This document shows positions 54,329 to 62,273 of a stretch of 64,000 nucleotides of DNA, one piece after another; the first letter of the stretch is position 1, and each line of letters starts with the position of its first letter. This DNA is from MPNP01 sp965215545 (lineage in GTDB: Bacteria > Pseudomonadota > Alphaproteobacteria > Rhodobacterales > Rhodobacteraceae): assembly GCA_965215545.1 (NCBI GenBank), contig OZ244066.1, positions 1,364,001 through 1,428,000 on the forward strand. The letters run 5' to 3'. The position numbers were made by a program, and so were the translations under genes. Below the pieces are notes generated by a model. It was not told the DNA's origin. It saw nothing but the letters and a program-made list of their open reading frames with translations, and did not search any database.

Positions 54329-55687
54329 ATGACAGGACAACCCGTACCCCGCAAGGCGACACAGGGTGCCCGTGGATCCTGGACCGATCTCATCGATGCG
54401 GTCTGTCAGGGTACCTGGGTCAATCCCCTGACGGGGTCCCGGCCCCTGACGGGATTTGCCACACGTATCGTCATCGAGGACACGCTGGCCCCGCATGACG
54501 CCAGGCAGGTTGCATCGATCGGCTTCGCGCCCCCCTTCACCATCGTTGCCGACCCGGCATCTCATGCGGTTCTGGGTGAGCGGGTGGCCCGGTCCCTGGC
54601 CCAGGCGGGTGGGGTTGAGGAGATCATTCTCGAGTCCCCCCATGCCGACATGCCGACGGTCCGCACCCTGACGGATCGTCTCGACCCCGCCCGCTCCGTG
54701 GTGGCAGTCGGTTCGGGGACAATCAATGATCTGGTCAAGTATGCCACAGCCAGCCAGGACCGGCCCTATTGCGTGTTTGCCACGGCCGGCTCGATGAATG
54801 GCTACACATCATCAACGGCCTCGATCACGCTCGAATCCGGCCTCAAGGTCTCGAGACCCGCCCAGCTTCCGGCCGGATTCTTTGTCGACCTTGAGGTGTG
54901 TGCAGCGGCCCCCGCCTGGCTGAACGCAGCGGGATTTGGCGACTCGCTGTGCCGCTCGACCGCCCAGATCGACTGGTGGATGTCCCACCGCCTGCTTGGC
55001 AGCGCCTATCGCCATGAACCCTACCTGATCGAGATTCCCGACGAGCTGATCCTCATGGACCGGGCGGCCGGGATTGCCACGGGCGAGAGGGATGCCGTGG
55101 GGACCCTGTTTCGGGTCCTGACTCTCTGTGGGCTCGGGATCGCCTTTACCGGTGTGTCCAATCACGGCTCGATGGGCGAGCACCAGATCTCCCACTACAT
55201 CGACTGTTTTGCCGGCGACCGGCACCCCGGGTCCACCCATGGCCAGCAGGTCGGGGTGGCCACGCTGACCATGGCCCGGATCCAGCAGCAGCTCCTCAAA
55301 TCCCCGACGCCCCCGACCCTCGCCCCGCTGCCGGTCGAGCATGCGGACATGGCTGCCCGCATGGGGGCCGCGGTCGCATGCCAGTGTGCGACCGCCCTGG
55401 CTCGCAAGCCACTGGATGCCGCCGGCATCGAGCGGATCAATGACAGATTGGCCCAAATCTGGCCTGAACTGCGGGCCGAATGTCTCGAGATCGCGATTCC
55501 CGTGGCGGAGATGGAGGCCCGTCTCAAGACCGCCGGGGGTCCGACATCGGCGGCGGAATTGGGGCTGCCGGTCGAATTTTACCGCGAGGCCGTCCTGCAC
55601 GCCCACGAAATTCGTGATCGGTGGTCCTTTTGTGATCTGGCTGCCGCTTCAGGCCTCCTGCCGGCACTGGCTGCCGCGGAGGTCTGA
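54329..55687 (+). CDS. sn-glycerol-1-phosphate dehydrogenase-like (AraM/EgsA family)
   Basis: 452 residues from the ATG at 54329. A metal- and NAD(P)-dependent dehydrogenase of the iron-alcohol-dehydrogenase fold: VVAVGSGTINDLVKYATAS (nucleotide loop), CVFATAGSMNGYTSSTASI, AAGFGDSLCRSTAQ, VSNHGSMGEHQISHYID and GSTHGQQVGVATLTMA (metal His). Members reduce dihydroxyacetone phosphate to glycerol-1-phosphate. In Bacillus, AraM sits in the arabinose operon. An upstream in-frame ATG (54290) adds a Pro-rich stretch and is less likely. The next gene starts 1 bp after its stop. Confidence 0.88.
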   Translation: MTGQPVPRKATQGARGSWTDLIDAVCQGTWVNPLTGSRPLTGFATRIVIEDTLAPHDARQVASIGFAPPFTIVADPASHAVLGERVARSLAQAGGVEEIILESPHADMPTVRTLTDRLDPARSVVAVGSGTINDLVKYATASQDRPYCVFATAGSMNGYTSSTASITLESGLKVSRPAQLPAGFFVDLEVCAAAPAWLNAAGFGDSLCRSTAQIDWWMSHRLLGSAYRHEPYLIEIPDELILMDRAAGIATGERDAVGTLFRVLTLCGLGIAFTGVSNHGSMGEHQISHYIDCFAGDRHPGSTHGQQVGVATLTMARIQQQLLKSPTPPTLAPLPVEHADMAARMGAAVACQCATALARKPLDAAGIERINDRLAQIWPELRAECLEIAIPVAEMEARLKTAGGPTSAAELGLPVEFYREAVLHAHEIRDRWSFCDLAAASGLLPALAAAEV

Positions 55688-55688
55688 G

Positions 55689-56513
55689 ATGGCCATGCAG
55701 CCGATTGCCGAGATGCCCCGCGCGACGGCCCGGTCCATCCGGTATGTCTTTTGTGACATCGATGACACGCTGACAACGGATGGGCGCCTGCCGGCCCATG
55801 CCTATCAGGCCCTTGAGGATCTTGAGCAGGCCGGCCTGGCCGTGGTCCCGGTGACCGGCCGACCGGCCGGCTGGTGTGACATGATGGCCCGTTTCTGGCC
55901 GGTGGCCGGTGTGGTCGGGGAGAACGGGGCTTTCTATTACGCCTATGATCATGCGACGCGGGCGATGACGCGGGCGATCCATCCCGAACTTGCCCCGCAT
56001 CTCGACGACCCCACCCGGTTTGACAGGATCATGGACCGGATCCGGACCGAGGTCCCGGCCGCCGCCATCGCCGCCGACCAACCCTTTCGCATCGCCGATC
56101 TTGCGGTCGACTTCCGCGAGGATGTGGCACCACTTGCGGGGCCCGACATCGCCCGGATCGAGCGGATCTTTGCCGAAGAGGGGGCCGTGGCCAAGGTCTC
56201 ATCAATCCACGTCAATGGCTGGTTCGGCCACTATGACAAACTGTCCATGACGCGGCGCTTGGCCAGCGACATCCTCGGCGTGGATCTCGATGAACAGAAT
56301 GATGTGTGCATCTTCGTCGGTGACAGTCCCAACGATGCCCCGATGTTCGCCTTCTTTGCCCACGCCTGCGGCGTGGCCAATGTCGGCGCTGTGACCGGTG
56401 CCATGACCGCGCTGCCAAGATGGGTCGCCCGGTCCTGTGGGGGGCGGGGATTCCGGGAGATCGTCGATCACCTGCTCGGATATGAGGGCCATGGGAGAAG
56501 GGAGAGCCAATGA
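55689..56513 (+). CDS. HAD-superfamily hydrolase (type IIB, Cof-like)
   Basis: 274 residues with the catalytic DxDxT as VFCDIDDTLTTDG near residue 23, VVPVTGRPAGWC (motif II Thr), and GDSPNDAPMF (motif IV). The cap lies between motifs II and III, as in type IIB. Acts on sugar or polyol phosphates. It starts one base after the araM-like stop and overlaps the aldolase start by four bases, so the three genes are made together. It could remove toxic phosphorylated by-products, as proposed for AraL in Bacillus. Confidence 0.88.
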   Translation: MAMQPIAEMPRATARSIRYVFCDIDDTLTTDGRLPAHAYQALEDLEQAGLAVVPVTGRPAGWCDMMARFWPVAGVVGENGAFYYAYDHATRAMTRAIHPELAPHLDDPTRFDRIMDRIRTEVPAAAIAADQPFRIADLAVDFREDVAPLAGPDIARIERIFAEEGAVAKVSSIHVNGWFGHYDKLSMTRRLASDILGVDLDEQNDVCIFVGDSPNDAPMFAFFAHACGVANVGAVTGAMTALPRWVARSCGGRGFREIVDHLLGYEGHGRRESQ

Positions 56514-57166
56514 CCACGGAAACGGACCTGCGCCAGGCGATCATCGATGCCTGTCTTGAGATGAATGCCACGGGGCTGAACCAGGGGACATCCGGCAATA
56601 TCTCCATGCGTCATGGCGACACGATGCTGATCTCGCCCTCCGCGGTGCCCTATCGCAAACTGACCCGGGACCTGATCGCCGCCATGGATCTCTCGGGTCC
56701 GATGGACGGCGTGTGGGACGGACCTCTGAAACCCTCGACCGAGTGGCGGATCCACTGGCGGTTGATGAAAACCCGGGACGATGTCACGGCCATCGTCCAT
56801 GCCCATCCTCCCTACAGCACGAGCCTTGCCATCCTGCGCCAGGCCATCCCGGCCTGCCATTACATGATGGCTGCGTTCGGCGGCACCGATGTGCGGTGCT
56901 CGGACTATGCCACCTTCGGCTCACCTGAACTCGCTGACCTGGCCATGGCGGCCATGGCCGACCGCAGTGCCTGCCTGCTGGCCAATCACGGCATGGTGGC
57001 GGTCGGGATGGGGATCGAGCAGGCCATGTGGCGGGCTGTGGAACTCGAGACGATCGCCCGGCAGTACTACCTCGCCATGCGGGCCGGTGATCCGGTCATC
57101 CTCACGAAGTCGCAGATCGATGACACGGCGGCCATGCTGGCCGGTTATGGTGTCCCCGATGGGTAA
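56510..57166 (+). CDS. Class II aldolase/adducin family, fuculose-phosphate-aldolase-like
   Basis: 218 residues. NQGTSGNISMRHGDTMLISP near residue 25 (phosphate loop), PSTEWRIHWRLMK with the catalytic Glu, VHAHPPYSTSLAI (zinc His pair), and ANHGMVAVG (third His). Cleaves ketose 1-phosphates, or epimerises ribulose-5-phosphate, using zinc. It closes the araM-HAD-aldolase unit, and its last 22 bases overlap the end of the convergent ATPase gene. Confidence 0.9.
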   Translation: MTTETDLRQAIIDACLEMNATGLNQGTSGNISMRHGDTMLISPSAVPYRKLTRDLIAAMDLSGPMDGVWDGPLKPSTEWRIHWRLMKTRDDVTAIVHAHPPYSTSLAILRQAIPACHYMMAAFGGTDVRCSDYATFGSPELADLAMAAMADRSACLLANHGMVAVGMGIEQAMWRAVELETIARQYYLAMRAGDPVILTKSQIDDTAAMLAGYGVPDG

Positions 57167-57945
57167 TCGATAGCGTCTGTCCCCCCGGGTTCAGGATCCC
57201 TTGCCCCGGTCATGAACGAGACGGCATCGGACATCTTGTGGTCTTCGGGCTTGATGACGCAGAGCCGCTTGCCAAGACGGTGGATGTGGATTCGATCCGA
57301 GACCTCGAAGACATGCGGCATGTTGTGACTGATCAGGATGATCGGGATGCCGCGGGATTTGACATCCATGATCAGGTCGAGCACCCGCCGGCTTTCCTTG
57401 ACTCCCAGTGCCGCGGTCGGCTCATCCATGATGATGATCCTGGAGCCAAAGGCAGCCGCCCGGGCCACGGCAATCCCCTGGCGCTGTCCACCCGAGAGGG
57501 TTTCCACCGCCTGTTTGATGTTCTGGATGGTCATCAATCCGAGCCCGGTCAGTTTTTCCCGGGCGATCCGCTCCATGCGGGCCCGATCAAGCTGCCGGAA
57601 GAGATGGCCCCGCAGCCCCGGTTTCCGGAGTTCCCGGCCCATGAACATGTTGTCGGCGATCGAGAGGGCCGGCGACATGGCCAGGGTCTGGTAGACGGTC
57701 TCGATTCCGGCCTCGCGGGCCTCCATGGGCGAGCGGAAACTCACCGTTGTGCCATCGAGGACGATCGTTCCCTCATCGGGAACAATCGCTCCCGAAATGG
57801 CCTTGATCAGGGTTGTCTTGCCGGCTCCATTGTCCCCGATGACGCCAAGGACCTCGCCGGGCCGAAGATCAAAATCGCAGGAATCCAGTGCCGTGACCCG
57901 TCCGTAGCGCTTGACGAGTCCCCGGGCCTTGAGGATCGGTTCCAT
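57145..57945 (-). CDS. Sugar ABC importer ATPase, FrcA type (single domain)
   Basis: 266 residues from the ATG at 57945, which overlaps the permease stop (ATGA). Walker A VIGDNGAGKTTL, signature LSGGQRQGIAVARAA, Walker B IIIMDEPTAALG, switch His ISHNMPHV. A single ATPase domain, unlike RbsA, matches the FrcA/monodomain type of the CUT2 class. The 3' end overlaps the convergent aldolase gene by 22 bp. Upstream in-frame starts would run into the permease and are rejected. Confidence 0.9.
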   Translation of the reverse strand: MEPILKARGLVKRYGRVTALDSCDFDLRPGEVLGVIGDNGAGKTTLIKAISGAIVPDEGTIVLDGTTVSFRSPMEAREAGIETVYQTLAMSPALSIADNMFMGRELRKPGLRGHLFRQLDRARMERIAREKLTGLGLMTIQNIKQAVETLSGGQRQGIAVARAAAFGSRIIIMDEPTAALGVKESRRVLDLIMDVKSRGIPIILISHNMPHVFEVSDRIHIHRLGKRLCVIKPEDHKMSDAVSFMTGARDPEPGGTDAIDYPSGTP

Positions 57946-59003
57946 CAGGCGGCGACCTTGCGGATCCACTGATCCACGCCCACGGCGGCGATGATCAAAA
58001 CGCCAATCAACAGGAATGTCCACTGGGCATCGGCACCCGCAAGGCGGAGGCCGAGGGTGAAGACGCCAACGATCAGGGCACCAAAGAATGCCCCCAGGAT
58101 CGAGCCGCGCCCGCCAAAGAGCGAGATGCCACCGATCACCACCGCCGTGATCGACTCGATGTTGAGCAGCTGGCCGGAGGTGGGCGAGACCGAACCGATG
58201 CGGCCGATCAGGGCCCAGCCGGCCAGACCACAGATCAGCCCGGCAACGGCATAGACCGAAATCAGGGTCTTGCGGACATTGACCCCCGACAGTTGCGCCG
58301 CTTCGGGATCATCTCCGACGGCATGGACATGCCGGCCCCAGGCCGTATGTCGCAGGACGTAGGCCAGGATCAGGAACAGGGCCACCATCAACAGGACGCC
58401 ATTGGTGAACACCGCACCACCGAATTCGAATTTTGACCCGAGGAACTGGAGCGCCGGCGCAGTGTCCGCAATGTCCTGACTGCGGATGGTCTCATTGGCC
58501 GAATAGAGGAAATTCGCGGCCAGAACGATCTGCCAGGTCCCCAGCGTCACGATGAAGGGTGGCAGTCTCATCACCGCCACCAGCCAGCCGTTCACCGCGC
58601 CAATCAGGGTGCCGAAGCAGAGACCAAGCAGAATCGAGATCTCGACCGGAAGACCATAGCGGAAGGTGAACTGGCCCATGATCACGGAGCTGATCACGGC
58701 GATGGCCCCGACGGACAGATCGATGCCAGCGGTCAGGATGACCAGCGACTGGGCGGCCGCGACGATCCCGACGATCTGGACCTGTTGCAGAATGAGGGTC
58801 AGGGCAAAGGGCGAGAAGAACCGTGAGCCAAGCAGCAGACCGAAGACAATGATGGCTGCGAGCAGCACGATCAGTGGCACCAGAGCCGGAATCGTGTGCA
58901 GGGCATGATGGAACCTGGCAATCAGCCCGCCATCACCCTCATCAAACGATGCAACCTCATCGCTTGTCCCGGCGGCATGTTCAAAATTGTCAGTGGCTGA
59001 CAT
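57945..59003 (-). CDS. Sugar ABC importer permease, FrcC/RbsC type
   Basis: 352 residues from the ATG at 59003 (AGAGAG before it). Several membrane segments. Family blocks: SLVILTAGIDLSVGAIAVIS, LPPFIVTLGTWQIV, GRHVHAVGDDPEAAQLSGV and ESITAVVIGGISLFGGRGSI. A 34-codon in-frame extension upstream would overlap the binding-protein gene and has no family match. Middle gene of the binding protein-permease-ATPase operon. Confidence 0.92.
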   Translation of the reverse strand: MSATDNFEHAAGTSDEVASFDEGDGGLIARFHHALHTIPALVPLIVLLAAIIVFGLLLGSRFFSPFALTLILQQVQIVGIVAAAQSLVILTAGIDLSVGAIAVISSVIMGQFTFRYGLPVEISILLGLCFGTLIGAVNGWLVAVMRLPPFIVTLGTWQIVLAANFLYSANETIRSQDIADTAPALQFLGSKFEFGGAVFTNGVLLMVALFLILAYVLRHTAWGRHVHAVGDDPEAAQLSGVNVRKTLISVYAVAGLICGLAGWALIGRIGSVSPTSGQLLNIESITAVVIGGISLFGGRGSILGAFFGALIVGVFTLGLRLAGADAQWTFLLIGVLIIAAVGVDQWIRKVAA

Positions 59004-59082
59004 CTCTCTCAGACCTGGATCGTGCCGGAATCGGGGCGATGATGGACCGCCCCGATCCTGTGATGGGCCTTTCTGGGGCTGA

Positions 59083-60099
59083 CTATCCCCAGCAGAGGGC
59101 GGCACCCTCGTCAGAGTCGATGGACTCGACCCCGGCCACCGGCTGGTCGGTGATCAGCGCCACACCGGTGTCAAAGAAGTCCTTGCCCGGGGTGTTGGCC
59201 GGCTTGGTGCCATCCTTGGCCCAGGCCACGATGGCCTCGATGCCAAGCGATGCCATCAGCAGGGGATACTGCTGCGATGTGGCACCGATGACGCCGGACC
59301 TGACATTGGCAACGCCCGGGCAACCGCCGTCAACTGACACGATCAGGACATCGCCTTCCCGGCCAATCGCCTTGAGAGCCTCATAGGCACCGGCCGCGGC
59401 CGGCTCATTGATGGTGTAGACAACGTTGATGGTCGGATCCACGGCCAGGAGGTTTTCCATGGCCTGTCGGCCCCCTTCCTCATTGCCAGCCGTCACATCG
59501 TGGCCGACGATGCGGGAGTCCGTTTCATCGCCCCACCGGTTCGGGTCCCCGATGTCGATGCCAAACCCGGTCATGAATCCCTGGTCGCGCAACACGCCGA
59601 CCGTCGGTTGGGAGACAGCCAGATCCAGCATGGCAATGCGGGCATTGGCAGCGTCATCACCCATGATGCCTGCGGCCCATTGACCGATCAGTTCGCCGGC
59701 GACGAAATTGTCCGTCGCAAATGTCATGTCGGCCGCATCGATGGGATTGAGCGGTGTGTCAAGGGCGATGACGACCAGACCGGCCTCACGGGCCTGCCGG
59801 ACCGCGGGAACAATCGAACTGGTGTCCGATGCGGTGATCAGGATACCGCTGGCACCATTGGCGATGCAGGTCTCGATGGCGGCAACCTGTGTTTCATGGT
59901 CGCCGTCGATCTTGCCGGCATAGGTCGAGAGATCCACGCCCAGCTCCCCGGACTTGGCCAGGGCGCCTTCGCGCATCTTGACGAAGAACGGATTGGTGTC
60001 GGTCTTGGTGATCAGGCACGCCTTGATGTCGTCAGCAACGACGGACGATCCGGTCATGCACAAGAGGGCAACAGCTGTGCCCACAACGAAATGCCTCAT
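59083..60099 (-). CDS. Sugar-binding periplasmic protein, FrcB-like
   Basis: 338 residues from the ATG at 60099 with GGAGGAAG just before. Signal peptide MRHFVVGTAVALLCMTGSSVVA cleaved before DDIKACLI. The mature protein fits CUT2 binding proteins and resembles the fructose-type FrcB: CLITKTDTNPFFVKMREGA, GKIDGDHETQVAAIETCIAN, VVIALDTPLNPIDAADMTFA, TDNFVAGELIGQWA, VSQPTVGVLRDQGFMTGFGI. Hexose (possibly fructose) as ligand is inferred from this resemblance. Confidence 0.9.
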   Translation of the reverse strand: MRHFVVGTAVALLCMTGSSVVADDIKACLITKTDTNPFFVKMREGALAKSGELGVDLSTYAGKIDGDHETQVAAIETCIANGASGILITASDTSSIVPAVRQAREAGLVVIALDTPLNPIDAADMTFATDNFVAGELIGQWAAGIMGDDAANARIAMLDLAVSQPTVGVLRDQGFMTGFGIDIGDPNRWGDETDSRIVGHDVTAGNEEGGRQAMENLLAVDPTINVVYTINEPAAAGAYEALKAIGREGDVLIVSVDGGCPGVANVRSGVIGATSQQYPLLMASLGIEAIVAWAKDGTKPANTPGKDFFDTGVALITDQPVAGVESIDSDEGAALCWG

Positions 60100-60509
60100 T
60101 GAGTCTTCCTCCCCGATAATCAAAAATGACAATTCCAGAGCCGGCAGGGTGGTATTCGGACGAATCCACCGTCGGCGCGACAGGCATTGCCTTATTCCGG
60201 TCGATTGTCAATACAGCGAAACCGGATTGTCCGGCCCTGCGGATCTCCACGCAATGGCGCTGGACCTGGCTGGAACTGTGGACTCGATGCGGGCATCCTG
60301 TGACCCGTTCTGGACTCGCTTGTGGCCATCGCTGACAATGACGGGCGGTGATGGACAGACCTCGTCTGACGGTCAACAGTCAGCCAGGGTGGCCAATCGC
60401 GGTCAAATCGGTCAGGGTATCGTGCGGATATGTGGCAGGAATCATGATGGCGCATCGGACCGATTCCCGGCATAGCGAGGTCGCATCATGACGGGAGGCA
60501 AGGCATTCC
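60100..60509. other. Divergent intergenic region
   Basis: About 410 bases between the leftward importer and the rightward kinase. It should contain both promoters. AT content rises near 60185-60225 (ATTGCCTTATTCC, then ATTGTCAATACAG). No gene or clear operator was identified. Confidence 0.5.
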
Positions 60510-61535
60510 ATGGCTGACAGGACATACGACGTGGTCGCGATCGGCAATGCCCTGGTCGATGTTCTCGATCATGTGGATGAACCGACTCTCGCAGCCTGGG
60601 GCGTGACCAAGGGGATCATGCAGTTGATTGACGTGGAGCGCGCCCGGGAACTCTATGGGTTGATGGATCGGGCAGTGGCGCTGTCGGGAGGGTCGGCGGC
60701 GAATACAGCGGCGGGCCTGGCCCTGCTGGGCAGCCAGACAGCCTATATCGGCAAGGTCAGGGATGATGATCTTGGCCAGGTGTTTGCCGACGATCTCCAC
60801 AATCTCGGGGTGGATTATCCGACAGTCAGGATGGCCACCGGTGCCGCCCCGGAAACCGGTCGCTCCCTGATCCTGATCACGCCGGATGGTGAACGATCCA
60901 TGAACACCTATCTGGGTGCCTCCGAGTTCCTGACCCCGGACGATATCGATGCAGACTGTGTGACCCATACGGACTGGCTGTTCCTGGAGGGCTATCGGTT
61001 TGATGGGCCGGACAGTCAGGTGGCCTATCGACAGGCCGCCGGTCTGTGCCGGGCGGCGGGTGGCCGGGTGGCCCTGTCACTCTCTGACCCCTTCTGCATC
61101 AAACGCCATCGGGAGGCCTTTGTGGATCTCATCCGGACCGGTTCGGACATGGTGATCGGGAATCGCGAGGAATTCAAGGTCCTCTATGAGGTCACGACTC
61201 TCGAGGAGGTCAAGGCCCGGGCCGCCCAGGAGTCAGCCTTGATCGTCTGTACCTGTTCCGAAGACGGGGTGCTGCTGATCGAGAAGGGGAGCATCAGCCA
61301 CGTGGCGGCCCCCAGGACGGCCATCGTCGATGCCACCGGTGCCGGTGACCAGTTTGCCGCCGGCTTCCTCCATGGCCTCTGTGCTGGACGCACCCTTGAT
61401 GATGCCGCGCGGCTTGGCTGTTCCATGGCGGCGGCAACGATTGTCCGCGTCGGTGCCCGACCGGACCGGGCCACCGTGGCCGGACTCGGCACATGTCATC
61501 GAGCAGTGGCAAAAGAGATGCCGTGGGCACGTTGA
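60510..61535 (+). CDS. PfkB-family kinase, adenosine-kinase-like
   Basis: 341 residues. N-terminal YDVVAIGNALVDVLDHVDE, substrate region SGGSAANTAAGLALLG, ATP/anion-hole signature DATGAGDQFAAGFLHGL with the catalytic Asp, and TYLGASEFLTPDDID. The closest pattern is the alphaproteobacterial adenosine-kinase/sugar-kinase group. It phosphorylates adenosine or a related sugar with ATP. Near the CUT2 importer, but on the other strand. Confidence 0.9.
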   Translation: MADRTYDVVAIGNALVDVLDHVDEPTLAAWGVTKGIMQLIDVERARELYGLMDRAVALSGGSAANTAAGLALLGSQTAYIGKVRDDDLGQVFADDLHNLGVDYPTVRMATGAAPETGRSLILITPDGERSMNTYLGASEFLTPDDIDADCVTHTDWLFLEGYRFDGPDSQVAYRQAAGLCRAAGGRVALSLSDPFCIKRHREAFVDLIRTGSDMVIGNREEFKVLYEVTTLEEVKARAAQESALIVCTCSEDGVLLIEKGSISHVAAPRTAIVDATGAGDQFAAGFLHGLCAGRTLDDAARLGCSMAAATIVRVGARPDRATVAGLGTCHRAVAKEMPWAR

Positions 61536-61593
61536 CTGCCTGTTGCATTCGCCTATGGTGCAGATGCCGGTGACAGGAGGACTGCCAGGAACC

Positions 61594-62028
61594 ATGGCCT
61601 ATACATATGACGATCAGAATATCTTTGCGCGTATCCTGCGGGGGGACCTGCCATGCACACGGGTCCATGAGACAGTCCACAGCCTCGCCTTCGAGGATAT
61701 CGCTCCCCTGGCACCGGAGCATGTTCTGGTCATTCCCAAGGGTGCTTATGTGACCTATGATGACTTTGCCGACAATGCCAGTGAGGCGGAGATTGTCGAC
61801 CTGACCCGGGCGGTCAGCACGGTCATTCGCATGATCGAGGCCGACCCGGGCCGCGGCCATGCCGGGTATCGGATCCTCTCGAATGCCGGGGCGGATGGGA
61901 TCCAGATGGTGCCCCACTACCATGTCCATATCTTTGCCGGCCGCAATCTGGGCTCCGTCCTGCCCATCAGCGGTGCAGCGGACCTGCATCAACAGGTTGG
62001 GAGAGATGGGCACGGACACCATGGATGA
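61594..62028 (+). CDS. HIT-family nucleotide hydrolase/transferase
   Basis: 144 residues. NIFARILRGDLPCTRVHET at the N-terminus, APLAPEHVLVIPKG, and the histidine triad VPHYHVHIFAGR near residue 115. Such proteins (Hint/HinT-like) hydrolyse AMP-lysine or similar nucleotide phosphoramidates. The C-terminal tail (GRDGHGHHG) is His-rich and unusual. Its last 23 bases overlap the next gene. Confidence 0.9.
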   Translation: MAYTYDDQNIFARILRGDLPCTRVHETVHSLAFEDIAPLAPEHVLVIPKGAYVTYDDFADNASEAEIVDLTRAVSTVIRMIEADPGRGHAGYRILSNAGADGIQMVPHYHVHIFAGRNLGSVLPISGAADLHQQVGRDGHGHHG

Positions 62029-62230
62029 GCTGCAGCCGGAAATCCGCATTGTCACGAGCCGTCATGTCAGTTGCGTGGGGCAGGGCGGGGCTCTCGGCCA
62101 CCCGAAGGTCTGGTACCGGATTCCGGACGAGACCGGCTTTGTCGAGTGCGGATACTGCGATCGTCGGTTTGTGCTGGCCGGTTCCGAGGCCGAACAGGCC
62201 CTGGACAGTCCGGACAAGGACGGTGACTGA
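62006..62230 (+). CDS. zf-CHCC zinc-finger protein (NDUFS6-like)
   Basis: 74 residues (ATG 62006, or 62021). The zinc site is HVSCVGQGG, GHPKVWYRI and ECGYCDRRF (C-H-C-C). The domain is shared with mitochondrial complex I subunit NDUFS6 and is common in alphaproteobacteria. It overlaps the HIT gene and precedes polA by 43 bp, an arrangement suggesting co-transcription. Confidence 0.85.
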   Translation: MGTDTMDELQPEIRIVTSRHVSCVGQGGALGHPKVWYRIPDETGFVECGYCDRRFVLAGSEAEQALDSPDKDGD

Positions 62231-62273
62231 ATCCCGGTCCCATGACTGAACCCGGCCGGCAGGATTTCTGACG

